Notes: a model not told the origin generated them from the letters alone. DNA of 64,000 nt from Paraburkholderia tuberum STM678 (GCF_902833905.1 NZ_CADFGP010000001.1:288020-352019), one strand, 5' to 3'. Positions 54,943 to 63,909 are shown, counted from the first letter of the stretch. Numbers and translations are program-made.

Positions 54943-55108
54943 TCATGCTCGAACGTTTTCCACCGAGGTGGCAATCTGCACGAACTCGACATCAGGGCGT
55001 ACCCCGTAGAGACCGGTGACCCGGTCGAGCAACTCATCGGTGAAGAACGCCTTGGCTGCGTCCTCTGATTCCCAAATGTAGAAGTTCGTGGCTTCATGCT
55101 TGGCGGAA
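54943..55108 (-). pseudogene. 3' fragment of a YdhR-type monooxygenase
   Basis: A minus-strand frame ending in TGA at 54945-54943 reads NFYIWESEDAAKAFFTDELL, then DRVTGLYGVRPDVEFVQIAT and SVENVRA. The FYIWESEDAAKAFF string is the motif of small monooxygenases of the YdhR/antibiotic-biosynthesis-monooxygenase type. The frame upstream (55109 on) is shifted and does not give the rest of the domain. So only about 55 codons remain. Confidence 0.5.
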
Positions 55109-56137
55109 TTGAGGCGGCGACTGGCACGAGAACGTCGAGCGCGCTCTGTATGCCCAGCGTCATTTCGACAGTGACAGGCAGGCTGCCGATGCCGTGCTTG
55201 ATCCGCTCGAAGCGCAGATACAGGTCGGGCGCATCGAAGGCGAACGTCTGGTTGACGGCAACGCGATCCAGATCCAGTCGATCGTCCAGCGGGCGCTCAG
55301 CTACGGGCAGTTCCGCCAGGTAATCGACGAGCCACGCAATCAGCATTTCGGCCAACCCGTGTACTTCGGCGCGACGAGCTGACGTCGAAGATGTCGGTTC
55401 TTCCTTGCGAGCCACCCAGACCGTGCCGCGGTACATCGCGGATGTACCGCAACGCGAAGATCACTCGCCGGGCGCGCAGCACCTTGCTGATCCCACCTTG
55501 CGCTCGCAGATTCTCGACCGAAGAAATGTCTGCGAATACTGAAAGACCCGCGTTGGGATCGACGTACACGTCCGCTTTTCACCGCGCTACCTATTGCGCG
55601 GGCGTTGTATGTGGGGTTGTGCTAACCATAGACCACGCTGTGGCAGAAGCCGGCTCAGTTTCTGCCGCTCGACCGCATTTTCGAGCGCTCATTCGAACGA
55701 CTGCTCCACTTCGTGACCCGCCGGATACTCAACGCGGACTCCTCGGCCAATGCCGATCTTGGGGCGGGCTGGATTCTACGTCGGCAATGTGATGGATTGC
55801 CGACGGTAGCGGCGTCGAGCAGCCGGGCGACAGCTTCCGGCATCGCGAACTCAATGGTCGGAATGGCGCGGTGGCATTGATATCCTCTCTCTGCCATGAC
55901 TGGACCTGTTCGACGCGACAGGCTACCGAGCCGGCAAAATGCCGCTGGCTGGCGACAGTCTGCGCAGCAAGATCGACACCTATACCAACGTATCGCCGGC
56001 CTGACCACATGGATTAAGCGACGATCCCAATGTAGGGATGGTTCAATCGTTCGCCTCGGTCTATCGTTCTTCCAAGTCGGAAAGTCTCATTTCGCTGAAG
56101 AGCGACCCGAATCAGACAGCACGAGGTGAACGGTTCC
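55109..56137. other. mosaic of gene fragments
   Basis: About 1 kb in which no complete gene is seen. Pieces look protein-like: a minus-strand MLIAWLVDYLAELPVAERPL (about 55330), a minus-strand YVDPNAGLSVFADISSVENL (about 55560) ending YIRDVPR, and a plus-strand ATGYRAGKMPLAGDSLRSKI (about 55915). None could be named. The first 109-bp repeat copy (55745-55853) is inside. Confidence 0.4.
55745..55853. repeat. 109-bp direct repeat, copy A
   Basis: Runs from GGCCAATGCC to CGCGAACTCA. The same sequence, in the same orientation and with only two C/T differences, is at 61029-61137. It contains a perfect nine-base inverted repeat, GTCGGCAAT (55780-55788) and ATTGCCGAC (55796-55804), with a seven-base loop. 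Flanking sequence differs right away on both sides. Confidence 0.9.
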
Positions 56138-56540
56138 ATGGACAAGTTCATGAGCATGCGCATCTTCTCCGGAGCAGTCGAGGCGGGAAGCTTCAGCGTC
56201 GTTGCGGAGCATATGAGTTGCAGCAAGGGGAACGTATCGCGTGCCGTCTTGGCACTCGAAGACCAGCTGCAGACGCGGCTCCTGCAACGCACGACACGTC
56301 GGGTATCGCTGACGGAACCCGGCGAGCGCTACTACCAGAAGTGCAAGAGGATCCTGGCCGACCTCGACGATGCCGAAGCCGAAGCACGCGACGCCCACAC
56401 CCGCGCGCGCGGAAGACTCCGCGCTCACTGCGTAACCGATCTCGGTCTCGGACAGTTGACGCACTTGATCATCGAATATCGCAGGTGTTTTCCTGCCGTT
56501 TCAGTGCATCTCAAGTTCCCGCCGCGTATGGCGAACCTGA
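56138..56540 (+). pseudogene. 5' part of a LysR-family regulator
   Basis: From ATG 56138 the frame gives a complete LysR DNA-binding domain: MRIFSGAVEAGSFSVVAEHM, SCSKGNVSRAVLALEDQLQT, LLQRTTRRVSLTEPGERYYQ. It then runs into the start of the effector domain (LRAHCVTDLGLGQLTHLIIE) as far as about VHLKFPPRMANLI. Then family likeness is lost and the frame ends at 56623; a full LysR has about 300 residues, so about half of the effector domain and all the rest are missing. Confidence 0.7.
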
Positions 56541-56636
56541 TCACGCAATACAACCTGAACCGTCAGACATTTATCGTTGTTGGTCAATTAAAAACGCGCT
56601 GTGTGACTTTCTTTCGCGCGTGATGGAGAACGCAAG

Positions 56637-56903
56637 ATGCACACGATCAGATTACCTCGCATTCGGGCAGGCTATATCGTTGCCGCGTGTATTGTGGCAA
56701 TTGCCGCAATGTGTGCGTCTCGAACGCCCGGTCTGATGCAGGCCATTCTCGTCGTCGGTGCGAATGCGCAATTGCCGCTCGAATGCCTGGCCGCAGAGAG
56801 TCCAGAGAACGCCGAGCCCTCGCCTGTTGCTACCGTCGCCGACCGTTCCGAATGGAAGGCGCATGTCCCGACGCAAGGCCGCGCCCCGCCACGCAAATGC
56901 TAG
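56637..56903 (+). CDS. possible small exported protein
   Basis: 88 residues from ATG 56637 with GGAGAACGCAAG upstream. One hydrophobic segment (YIVAACIVAIAAMCASRTPG) near the start, then a polar tail with three cysteines including ECLAAESPENAEP. It may be a membrane-anchored small protein or a chance frame in the mosaic region. Confidence 0.35.
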   Translation: MHTIRLPRIRAGYIVAACIVAIAAMCASRTPGLMQAILVVGANAQLPLECLAAESPENAEPSPVATVADRSEWKAHVPTQGRAPPRKC

Positions 56904-57261
56904 AAGAATACAACTCTCCCGTGCGCATTCGACGCGAGCGCCGTAGCATGACTGGCTACGAGCGAAGCGTGACCAGTTTCAAGTACTGGACGTAGACTCA
57001 CCGCGCACTTCATTCACCCGTTCTCATCGATACACAAGCGGTCGCGATCGGGCTGAATTTCTGAGGTGGAGACTCGCCCCGATGACGATCACGCACGAAC
57101 AAGCCATGTCGATGAGCATCCCGTCCAAGCCGCTGGCCTACGACTCTCAATGCTGCGATCTTGCCATACCTAAACCGTACAGTTTCTTTTCGTTGACGTG
57201 GGCGGTGACCTTGATAACGATACTGTCCAGTATTGTAAAACGCGGACGGGAGTAGGAGATC
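56904..57261. other. intergenic region before ndh
   Basis: About 360 bases with no credible gene on either strand. It contains the operator-like palindrome at 57220-57233 near the ndh start. Confidence 0.45.
57220..57233. promoter_or_regulatory. perfect 6-base palindrome in the ndh promoter region
   Basis: ATACTG (57220-57225) and CAGTAT (57228-57233) form a perfect inverted repeat with a two-base centre, overlapping a TTGATA-like -35 (57211-57216) and a TATTGT-like -10 (57231-57236). It lies about 28 bases upstream of the ndh start. A repressor binding here would block transcription. Confidence 0.45.
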
Positions 57262-58575
57262 GTGCAAGAGAGACATTTGACGATGCGCCAAATGACCCGG
57301 ATCGTCATCGTCGGCGGCGGCATCGCTGGACTTCTGCTCGCGACCAGGCTGGGCAACACGCTTGGCCGCAGCGGCCGCGGTCAGGTTACGTTAATCGACA
57401 AAAGTGCAACGCATATCTGGAAGCCCATGCTGCACACCATCGCGGCAGGCACTCGCGATGTCCAGCAACAGCAGGTCATCTATCTCGCCCACGCCCGCGA
57501 CCACGGCTTCAACTATCAGCCAGGCGAAATGGAAGGCCTGGACCGCAATGCGCGCGTCGTGAAGCTGGCTGCGCTGCGTTCGCCGTCGGGGGAGGTCGTG
57601 ATCGGGCCGCGCGCGGTCGAATACGATGTACTGATTCTTGCGTTAGGGAGTCGCGCCAACGACTTCGGCACACCAGGCGTACTTGATCATTGCCATTTCA
57701 TTGACAGCCAGGCACAGGCTGAAGTCTTCAACGAAGCATTGCGAATCCGTATATTCCGGAGCGTTGTGACGAATAGCCCGTTGCGCGTGTCTATCGTCGG
57801 CGCCGGAGCGACCGGCGTCGAACTGGCTGCGGAGTTGAGTCGCTTGCTCGAAGTGGCGTCGAGTTACGGCGACCCCGGCATCCGCTCACGTCTGCAGCTC
57901 ACCCTTTATGAAAGCGCACCGCGCGTACTGGCGGCATTTCCGCCGGCGGTGTCGGAGTCCAGCGAGGCACAGTTACGGCATATCGGCTTCTCGGTACGAA
58001 CGGGCACGCGAGTGACCGCCGCCGAACCCGATGGACTCCGGTTGGGCGACGGCAGTAAGCAACCGGCGGATTTGATGGTATGGGCGGCGGGCGTCAAGGC
58101 CTCTGATTTTCTAAGCAAACTGGATGGGATCGAGAGCAATCGTTCCAATCAGATCGCCGTCAGGCCAACCCTGCAGGCACAGGACGACGACATACTATTC
58201 GCCCTCGGCGACTGCTCGACGTTGACGCTCGCCGGCAATGAACGCCCTCTCGCACCCACGGCGCAAGTCGCCACGCAACAGGCACAACACCTCGCGAAGC
58301 ACTTGCCGGACTGGCTCGGCGGGGGATCATTGCCCGACTTTGCATTTCACGACTTCGGCGCGCTCGTGTCGCTGAGCGACTACAACGCTTTTGGGACGCT
58401 CGGGCAGTTCGGATTCTTCCGCGGCGGGTTTATCAAGGGCCGATTCGCGCAGCTCAGTCACGCCATGCTCTATCGACAACATCAGCAGGCTTTGCACGGT
58501 TTCGGCAAGGCCATGATGCTGTGGACTGCCGAGCGGATTAACGGTTTCGTGCAGCCGAAGATACGGCTGAGCTGA
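57262..58575 (+). CDS. ndh: type II NADH:quinone oxidoreductase
   Basis: 437 residues from GTG 57262 (AGGAG three bases upstream; ATG 57283 is an alternative). FAD-binding GxGxxG is IVGGGIAGLLLATRLG (16-31), the NADH-binding motif is RVSIVGAGATGVELAAEL (about 175-192), and the late LFALGDCSTLTLAGNERPLA and PTAQVATQQAQHLAKHL are the typical FAD-ribityl and quinone-side segments. The enzyme passes NADH electrons to quinone on the membrane surface without pumping protons. It is intact although surrounded by fragments and mobile elements. Confidence 0.88.
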   Translation: MQERHLTMRQMTRIVIVGGGIAGLLLATRLGNTLGRSGRGQVTLIDKSATHIWKPMLHTIAAGTRDVQQQQVIYLAHARDHGFNYQPGEMEGLDRNARVVKLAALRSPSGEVVIGPRAVEYDVLILALGSRANDFGTPGVLDHCHFIDSQAQAEVFNEALRIRIFRSVVTNSPLRVSIVGAGATGVELAAELSRLLEVASSYGDPGIRSRLQLTLYESAPRVLAAFPPAVSESSEAQLRHIGFSVRTGTRVTAAEPDGLRLGDGSKQPADLMVWAAGVKASDFLSKLDGIESNRSNQIAVRPTLQAQDDDILFALGDCSTLTLAGNERPLAPTAQVATQQAQHLAKHLPDWLGGGSLPDFAFHDFGALVSLSDYNAFGTLGQFGFFRGGFIKGRFAQLSHAMLYRQHQQALHGFGKAMMLWTAERINGFVQPKIRLS

Positions 58576-58606
58576 GCGCCACCTCGCTTTTGACGGGAGT
58601 ACTGCC

Positions 58607-59011
58607 ATGGATCAATGCGTGACGGCCGACACTGCATGGCAGCGCACAGTCGGCCAACTCGATTTGGGATGCGCGCAACAATTGACGGCTCGGGTCAGGA
58701 ATATAGTTGATTCGGGTGGATCGAGCCGTCTGCCGGTCAAGAATGGCGACGTTGCGATCGCGCTGCTCGATCGACCCAGTCCACGAACGGCCACGGTATC
58801 GTGGAGCGACCCTCGATGTTGCAAGTACGGCGAACAGCTTTGGCGCCTTGCTACAGCGAATCGATCGGGTATATGCGCTTTGAGCGGACAAGGCATCGCC
58901 GCAGGCGATGTAATCTACCGCCCCGCAAAGGTCGAGCCGCCTCCCGCAAACGCGGCTGCCATGATGCTCGCAACGTTAGTCGAGCTCGCCTTTACCGATC
59001 CATCCTGTTAG
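58607..59011 (+). CDS. DUF3331 domain protein
   Basis: 134 residues from ATG 58607 with GGGAGT upstream. The family core reads SPRTATVSWSDPRCCKYGEQ, then LWRLATANRSGICALSGQGI, then AAGDVIYRPAKVEPPPANAA. DUF3331 proteins are small, cysteine-containing and almost confined to Burkholderiaceae; the CALSG motif and the RCCKYGEQ string may form a zinc site. Function unknown. It follows ndh by 31 bases and may share its transcript. Confidence 0.85.
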   Translation: MDQCVTADTAWQRTVGQLDLGCAQQLTARVRNIVDSGGSSRLPVKNGDVAIALLDRPSPRTATVSWSDPRCCKYGEQLWRLATANRSGICALSGQGIAAGDVIYRPAKVEPPPANAAAMMLATLVELAFTDPSC

Positions 59012-59149
59012 TTTTCGCGGGCATGTTTCGCTGTTGATCCTTCCCGGATCAACACTGCGCGACAGCGCAGTTGCTGCCCGCGATCGATCAGTCAACTTGT
59101 ATCCTCGAGCCACATACGGGACGTCGCCGATGCGCGCGAATGTCGCTTA

Positions 59150-60222
59150 AGGAAGGTCTGCACAACCCGCTTTTGAAGCATTACCTTTCACATCAAGCGC
59201 AGCCTCGGCCTTCAGATCTTTGTTGGCGAGTTGATTGCCATGGTTTTTCCGCGCGCCGGAGCGCTCCAACCAGACATGTGATCTTCATCGGCCCGGTGTT
59301 TCAAGCTTTGCGCAAAGCTCTACGCGCCATCCATAAATTGCCCAAAGCAAACAGCGTGGTGATCTGGGCGGTGTTCTTCATCAAACCACGATAGCGGGTC
59401 TTCATGTAACCGAACTGTCGCTTGAAGATGCGAAACGGGTGTTCGACCTTGGCCCGAATACCCGCCTTCAGGCGCTCGATCTGATCACAGATCGCGTCCA
59501 ACGAGTCGCTCAGATCCAGTTTCCTGCGCTTTGCCGGTCGCATCGCCACATGCCAACGAACCGCGTTAGTCTCACAACGCTTTTCGATACCTGATAACCG
59601 GCGTCCGCATACACGTCCGTTTCCTCACCATGCAGCAACGCCTGGGCTACGGTGATGTCGTGAACATTGGCCGCCGTTCCAATGACCGTATGGACCAGGC
59701 CCGAGTCGGCGTCCACGCCGACATGCATTTTCATCCCGAAGTACCAGTTGCCACCTTTCTGCGTGGATTGCATTTCCGGATCGCGCGTGCCAAAGCCATT
59801 CTTTGTCGAACTGGGCGCGGCAATCAGGGTGGCGTCGACTGCCGACCCAGCCTTAAGCATCAGGCCTTTCTCCGTCAGGATTTCATTGACCAGCGCCAGC
59901 ATTTGCGCCGCCAGTCCGTGCGTTTCCAGCAGGTGGCGGAACCGGAGAATCGTGCTTTCATCCGGCAAGCGAACCATCCCGCCGTCGAGACCCGCGAACT
60001 CTCGATAAAGCGGCACGTCATAGAGTGCCTCTTCCATAGCAGGGTCTGATAGACCGAACCATTGTTGCATGAAATGAATCTGCAGCATCGTTGCAATCGG
60101 GAATGGCGGCCGACCGGTTTTGCCCGTGGGATAGTGCGGCTCGATTAGCGCAATCAGCTTCAACCAGGGCACAACGCGTTGCATCTCATCGAGAAATTCC
60201 CGCTTGCGCAGTCTTCAGTGTG
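59150..60222 (-). mobile_element. IS5-family insertion sequence, degenerate
   Basis: The transposase of this element is frameshifted and truncated at the N-terminus. The left end GGAAGGTCTGCACAA (59151-59165) has an imperfect inverse partner in the right end, TTGCGCAGTCTTCAG near 60204-60218, reading as GAAGACTGCGCAA on the minus strand. The match is imperfect, so the ends are approximate. It lies inside, or against, the 3' part of the tyrosine recombinase gene. Confidence 0.55.
59301..60208 (-). pseudogene. IS5-family transposase with one-base deletion
   Basis: The DDE segments are clear: SAVDATLIAAPSSTKN (first Asp), YADAGYQ (second Asp) and, in the next frame, KAGIRAKVEHPFRIFKRQF (Glu). 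Reading from KREFLDEMQRVVPWLKLIAL, the frame shifts after ADAGYQ at about 59590: adding one G there restores GIEKRCETNAVRWHV, then AMRPAKRRKLDLSDSL. Upstream, a TGA precedes RLRKREF and about 20 N-terminal residues of the family are missing. The element is thus inactive. Confidence 0.8.
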
Positions 60223-60229
60223 TTGCATC

Positions 60230-60878
60230 CACCGGTTGAATCCGACCCCCGCCACCTGCCGGACGAAGATCGCCGGATGGCCGCTCATCGGACGCTCATG
60301 TTGCAGATAGTCCGCGAGTGCCTGCCCGGTTTCCATCGGCAGCGTAGTACGTCCTGCCGCAGCGACTTTGTGCTCCTCAACGTCGCTGTGCCTGCGCGCC
60401 AGTCGACGTCGCTGATCATGAGTTGCGCGATTTCGGCAGAACGCAGCCCCATGTCCAGCGCCAGACGGACAATCGCATAGCTACGCTTCGGCCAGCGGCG
60501 AGCGCCTGCAACCGCGCCCAGGAGGTACTCAACTTCCTCTGGCGCGAGCGCGCGTGGCAGCGATACGAGCTTCCAATGGACGGGATTCAGTATGACGGCG
60601 CTGAGCTTGCAGACCTGGTCACCGCACGTCGCCCGGTAACGCAAATAACTGCGTAAGGTACAAGCCAGTTGAGAAGCATAGGAGGCCGAGCCTCCGGCCC
60701 CTAACTGTGACGAAAGGAACCGACGAATATCGTCAGGGCGCAGCTTTCTCGGATCGACTGCGCGCCGCTCGAAATTCTGTCGCAAGAACAAACCGACTAT
60801 GCGGAGTTGATTACTCCGTGTTGTGGCTGCCAGTCTACAAGACCGGGCCCTGGCTTCGTGCAAACTCGTTGGCTTCAT
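60230..60878 (-). pseudogene. tyrosine recombinase fragment with frameshift
   Basis: From ATG 60878 the N-terminal core-binding and start of the catalytic domain are visible: LPRALAPEEVEYLLGAVAGA, ALDMGLRSAEIAQLMISDVD (first catalytic Arg) and TATLRSTKSLRQDVL. Near 60346 one base is lost; the other frame continues PLPMETGQALADYLQHERPM and GHPAIFVRQVAG. The HxxR box and the catalytic Tyr are absent. The gene breaks off where the IS5-family element begins. Similar recombinases often occur in sets of three, but only this one is here. Confidence 0.75.
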
Positions 60879-61028
60879 AACGGTCCCCTGAAATGGAACC
60901 GTTACTCCAGATCAACGCTGAAATTATGTCGAGTTCCCAGCTGAACCGCCTGCTGCCGGCCCCTTGTTTGCCGGGCCTTGTCGGCAATCGGCTCGGCTAC
61001 TTTCCATAATCAACGACTTTGCATAGTT

Positions 61029-61137
61029 GGCCAATGCCGACCTTGGGGCGGGCTGGATTCTACGTCGGCAATGTGACGGATTGCCGACGGTAGCGGCGTC
61101 GAGCAGCCGGGCGACAGCTTCCGGCATCGCGAACTCA
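61029..61137. repeat. 109-bp direct repeat, copy B
   Basis: Differs from copy A (55745-55853) at two positions. The inverted repeat GTCGGCAAT/ATTGCCGAC (61064-61072 and 61080-61088) is kept; one of the two differences falls in its loop. It sits directly beside the left end of the IS91-family element and ends in GAACTCA. Confidence 0.9.
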
Positions 61138-61149
61138 CACTCCTGTTAA

Positions 61150-61225
61150 GGCTTGTTCGACGCCTGCCCTTGTGTGCCGACGCGTGAGCGCACGACGACG
61201 CATGCGGGCAGGCGTTGGACAAGCC
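61150..61225. repeat. 20-base inverted repeat, possible oriIS
   Basis: GGCTTGTTCGACGCCTGCCC (61150-61169) and GGGCAGGCGTTGGACAAGCC (61206-61225) are inverse complements with two mismatches and a 36-base loop. It lies downstream of the transposase stop, where IS91-type elements have their replication origin (oriIS). Its strength supports a functional hairpin. Confidence 0.6.
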
Positions 61226-61494
61226 TCGAGGGAGGAAACCGCGGAGTGGACCGATGCGGCGTGAGCTTGAGCGGCTATGGGGATTGAACAGATTCCATCA
61301 TCGACTGGGCCACAGGATGCTGAGGCCGATCCGCCTCACGTTCGGTACAGACGTGCTGTCGACGCTGCCGTACGCCGCGCGTGTAGCCGTGCCGCGACCG
61401 CGGCACCGTCTGTCCGGGGCAGGCGTCGCAAGTGTCTCCTGTTGGCGCTCGTTGACGAAGAGCCGACAGTCTGGACATCCCGGGTTATCTGTCT

Positions 61495-62664
61495 TCATGG
61501 ATCACCCCGGGACGTTGGCGGTGCGCGAATCGGATGGCTGCGCAGCAGAATATCGATGATGACCATCGGCGCGCCGCAGTGCCGGCACACGAAGGTCGGT
61601 GCCGTAGTGTGCGGCGACCCGTCATCGCTGGCGTCAATGATTGCCGGAGCGTGCAGCAGCGCGCGTATCGTTGCCAGACTCTGCCGCCGCACGGGATTGG
61701 CCAGCAGGCCATAGTGGCGGATGCGGTGGAAGCCACCAGGTAGCACATGCAACAGGAAGCGGCGCATGAACTCCTGAGGGTCGAGCGTCATGGTCTTGTT
61801 GCGTGTGCGGCCGCTGGCGCGATAGTCCTTCCAGCGGAAGGTGACGCCCCGTTCATCGAGCGCGATCAGCCGCTGGTTGGAAATGGCCACGCGATGGGTA
61901 TAGCGCGACAGATAGGCGAGCACTGCCCCCGGTCCCGCAAACGGGCGTTTCGCATACACCACCCATTCGCATGCGCGAAGCGGCGCAAGCCACTGTGCGA
62001 AGACAGCGGGATCCGCAAGCGCGACGTCTTCACCGAAGAAATGCAACTGGCCCCGGCGGTATGCATGGGTGAACTCTTCCAGGAAGCGGCGCCGGAAGAG
62101 CCGCGAGAGCACACGTACCGGCAGGAAGAAACCGGGCCGGCATGCGACCCACCGCTCACCGTCCGGCGAGAGGCCTCCGCCGGGAACGATGCCGTGTACG
62201 TGAGGATGGTGCGTGAGCGCCGAACCCCACGTATGCAGCACCAGTGTCGCGCCAATCTGCGCGCCGAGATGCTTTGGATCGGCGGCGATCGTACGCAGGG
62301 TTTCGGCAGCGACATCGAACAGCAGCCCGTAGATGACCGACTTGTTGTACCAGGCGATCGCGCTGATCGCGGCGGGCAATGTGAAGACCACGTGGTAGTA
62401 CTCCAGGGGCAGCAGATCGGCCTGGCGCGCCTCGAGCCATCGTCGCGCAGCACTCGCTTGGCACTTTGGGCAATGGCGGTTGCGGCAGGAGTTGTAGGCG
62501 ACCTCGATCTGTTCGCAGCCAGAGCAGCGCAACACGTGTCCACCCAGCGCCGCGCTGCGGCACTGTTCGATCGCCGACATGACCTTCAGCTGTCCCAGGC
62601 TCAGCTGTACGTTCTGTCGCCACGCGGGTCCATGCGCGCGGAAGACGTCCGCGACTTCGGGCAT
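61495..62664 (-). CDS. IS91-family HUH/Y2 transposase
   Basis: 389 residues. N-terminal zinc-binding cluster: C47/C50 (VLRCSGCEQI), then C60, C65, C68 (NSCRNRHCPKCQAS). The HUH metal site is HHPHVHGIVPGGG (152-164). The two catalytic tyrosines are Y251 and Y255 in LAYLSRYTHRVAISN. All catalytic parts are intact. It nicks and joins single-stranded element DNA for rolling-circle transposition. Confidence 0.93.
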   Translation of the reverse strand: MPEVADVFRAHGPAWRQNVQLSLGQLKVMSAIEQCRSAALGGHVLRCSGCEQIEVAYNSCRNRHCPKCQASAARRWLEARQADLLPLEYYHVVFTLPAAISAIAWYNKSVIYGLLFDVAAETLRTIAADPKHLGAQIGATLVLHTWGSALTHHPHVHGIVPGGGLSPDGERWVACRPGFFLPVRVLSRLFRRRFLEEFTHAYRRGQLHFFGEDVALADPAVFAQWLAPLRACEWVVYAKRPFAGPGAVLAYLSRYTHRVAISNQRLIALDERGVTFRWKDYRASGRTRNKTMTLDPQEFMRRFLLHVLPGGFHRIRHYGLLANPVRRQSLATIRALLHAPAIIDASDDGSPHTTAPTFVCRHCGAPMVIIDILLRSHPIRAPPTSRGDP

Positions 62665-62680
62665 GGCAGTGCGCCGTGTC

Positions 62681-63559
62681 TCAGCCGTTGTTGTGCAACT
62701 TCTCCAGCGGACTGATCACTTCGCGCAGCAGGTCGGTCGCGACCTGGGCATAGAGCGCTGTCGTCTCCAGCTTCTTGTGGCCCAGCAATACCTGGATGAC
62801 ACGAATGTCGACCTTCTGCTCCAGCAGATGGGTCGCAAAGCTGTGGCGCAGTGTGTGCATGGAGACGCGCTTGTCGATCTGTGCCGCCTCGGCTGCGGCA
62901 TGGATGGCACGGTTGAGCTGCCGCGTGCTGAGCGGATCGACGGGATCGAGGCCCGGAAACAGCCAGCCGCCCTCCAGCATCCTGCCCTGCGCGTGGGCAA
63001 CGCGCCACCAGACACGCAGGCGTTCAAGTAGCACCGGCGAGAGCATGGCGTATCGATCCTTGCGACCCTTGCCCTGCTCGATGCGCAACGTCATGCGCTG
63101 ACTGTCGACGTCGCCGACCTTCAACGCGACCACTTCACTGGCACGCAGCCCGGCGCCGTAGGCGACCGACAGCGCGGTCTGGTGCTTCAGATTGCCGGTG
63201 GCAACGATCAGCCGGGCCACTTCGTCCGGGCTGAGCACGACCGGTAGCGTGCGGGGCACGCGCACCGGCTGCATCCGCGCCATCAGCTCGGGCTGGTGGA
63301 GCGTGATCTCGAAGAAGAACTTCAGTCCGGTGATAGCGGCGTTGAGCGAAATGGGCGAGGTGCCGTGATCGACCAGATGCAACTGGTAGCGTCGCAGGTC
63401 CTCGACGGTGGCGGTATCAGGCGAGCGCCCGAGAAACCGCGTGAACTCGCGCACAATGCGCAGATAGTTGGCCTGCGTCTTCGGCGCAAGCTGACGCATA
63501 CGCATGTCGTCGATCATGCGCTGGCGCCGCGGGCTGATAGGCTGGAGGGTCTGACTCAT
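62681..63559 (-). CDS. tyrosine recombinase of the IS91-family element
   Basis: 292 residues. The SAM-like core-binding domain is in residues 15-95 and the catalytic domain follows with all residues visible: R139 (GAGLRASEV), K164 (GKGRKDRY), H235 and R238 (HTLRHSFATHL), H261 (GHKKLETT) and Y270 (ALYAQ). It closely follows XerC/D-like enzymes. It is 16 bases upstream of the transposase gene on the same strand and travels with the element, perhaps to resolve or integrate intermediates. Confidence 0.9.
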   Translation of the reverse strand: MSQTLQPISPRRQRMIDDMRMRQLAPKTQANYLRIVREFTRFLGRSPDTATVEDLRRYQLHLVDHGTSPISLNAAITGLKFFFEITLHQPELMARMQPVRVPRTLPVVLSPDEVARLIVATGNLKHQTALSVAYGAGLRASEVVALKVGDVDSQRMTLRIEQGKGRKDRYAMLSPVLLERLRVWWRVAHAQGRMLEGGWLFPGLDPVDPLSTRQLNRAIHAAAEAAQIDKRVSMHTLRHSFATHLLEQKVDIRVIQVLLGHKKLETTALYAQVATDLLREVISPLEKLHNNG

Positions 63560-63865
63560 GGCTCTGCTCCCGTTGAATGACGAGGCGGATTGCCTCGCCG
63601 ATCAACATGAAAACAGAGTCGGTTTCCCTTCCGTTACCACTACCCAAAGCCGTAGCCCATTACCGCGCGAGCGGTTTAGTCCACTGCCGATAATCGGCAC
63701 CTCCTTCTCCAAAGGATAGATGTCCGTTTTTCTGGGTCAACTTCAGTATGCGCAAAAAAGCGTCGATCAACAGGCTACTTTTGGCAGTGGCTGGCAACGG
63801 CGTCCGACCACGCTTGTTGTTCGTGCTCGGTCGAGCATGTTGCTGTTGATTTTGGCCGCGTAAAC
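63560..63865. other. gap between the IS91-family element and the rRNA terminator
   Basis: About 300 bases with no gene. The right border of the element lies in the first 100 bases. The rest is downstream of the rRNA operon. Confidence 0.4.
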
Positions 63866-63895
63866 GCAAAAACCCCACCGCGGCGGGTGGGGTTT
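63866..63895 (-). terminator. intrinsic terminator of the rRNA operon
   Basis: AACCCCACC (63871-63879) pairs with GGTGGGGTT (63886-63894) around a six-base loop. On the minus strand the stem is followed by a run of T (the AAAAA-rich stretch at 63868-63872 on the plus strand). It lies just after the 3' end of the 5S rRNA gene. Confidence 0.85.
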
Positions 63896-63909
63896 CTGAC
63901 TGGGGAGGA

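Larger units (their letters stand above)
61138..63660 (-). mobile_element. IS91-family element with accessory tyrosine recombinase
   Basis: It contains an HUH/Y2 transposase gene and, 16 bases upstream of it, a tyrosine recombinase gene, the known two-gene form of several IS91-like elements. The borders are estimated: the left border lies near 61135 where a GAAC string (61131-61134) resembles the family's tetranucleotide target, and a large palindrome (61150-61225) is inside; the right end lies near 63.65 kb. These elements insert by rolling-circle replication without target duplication. Confidence 0.7.

Noticed and set aside
56038..56736. 232-codon plus-strand frame across the LysR fragment
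   Set aside because: The LysR DNA-binding domain is clear in a different frame of the same strand; this one gives low-complexity basic sequence.
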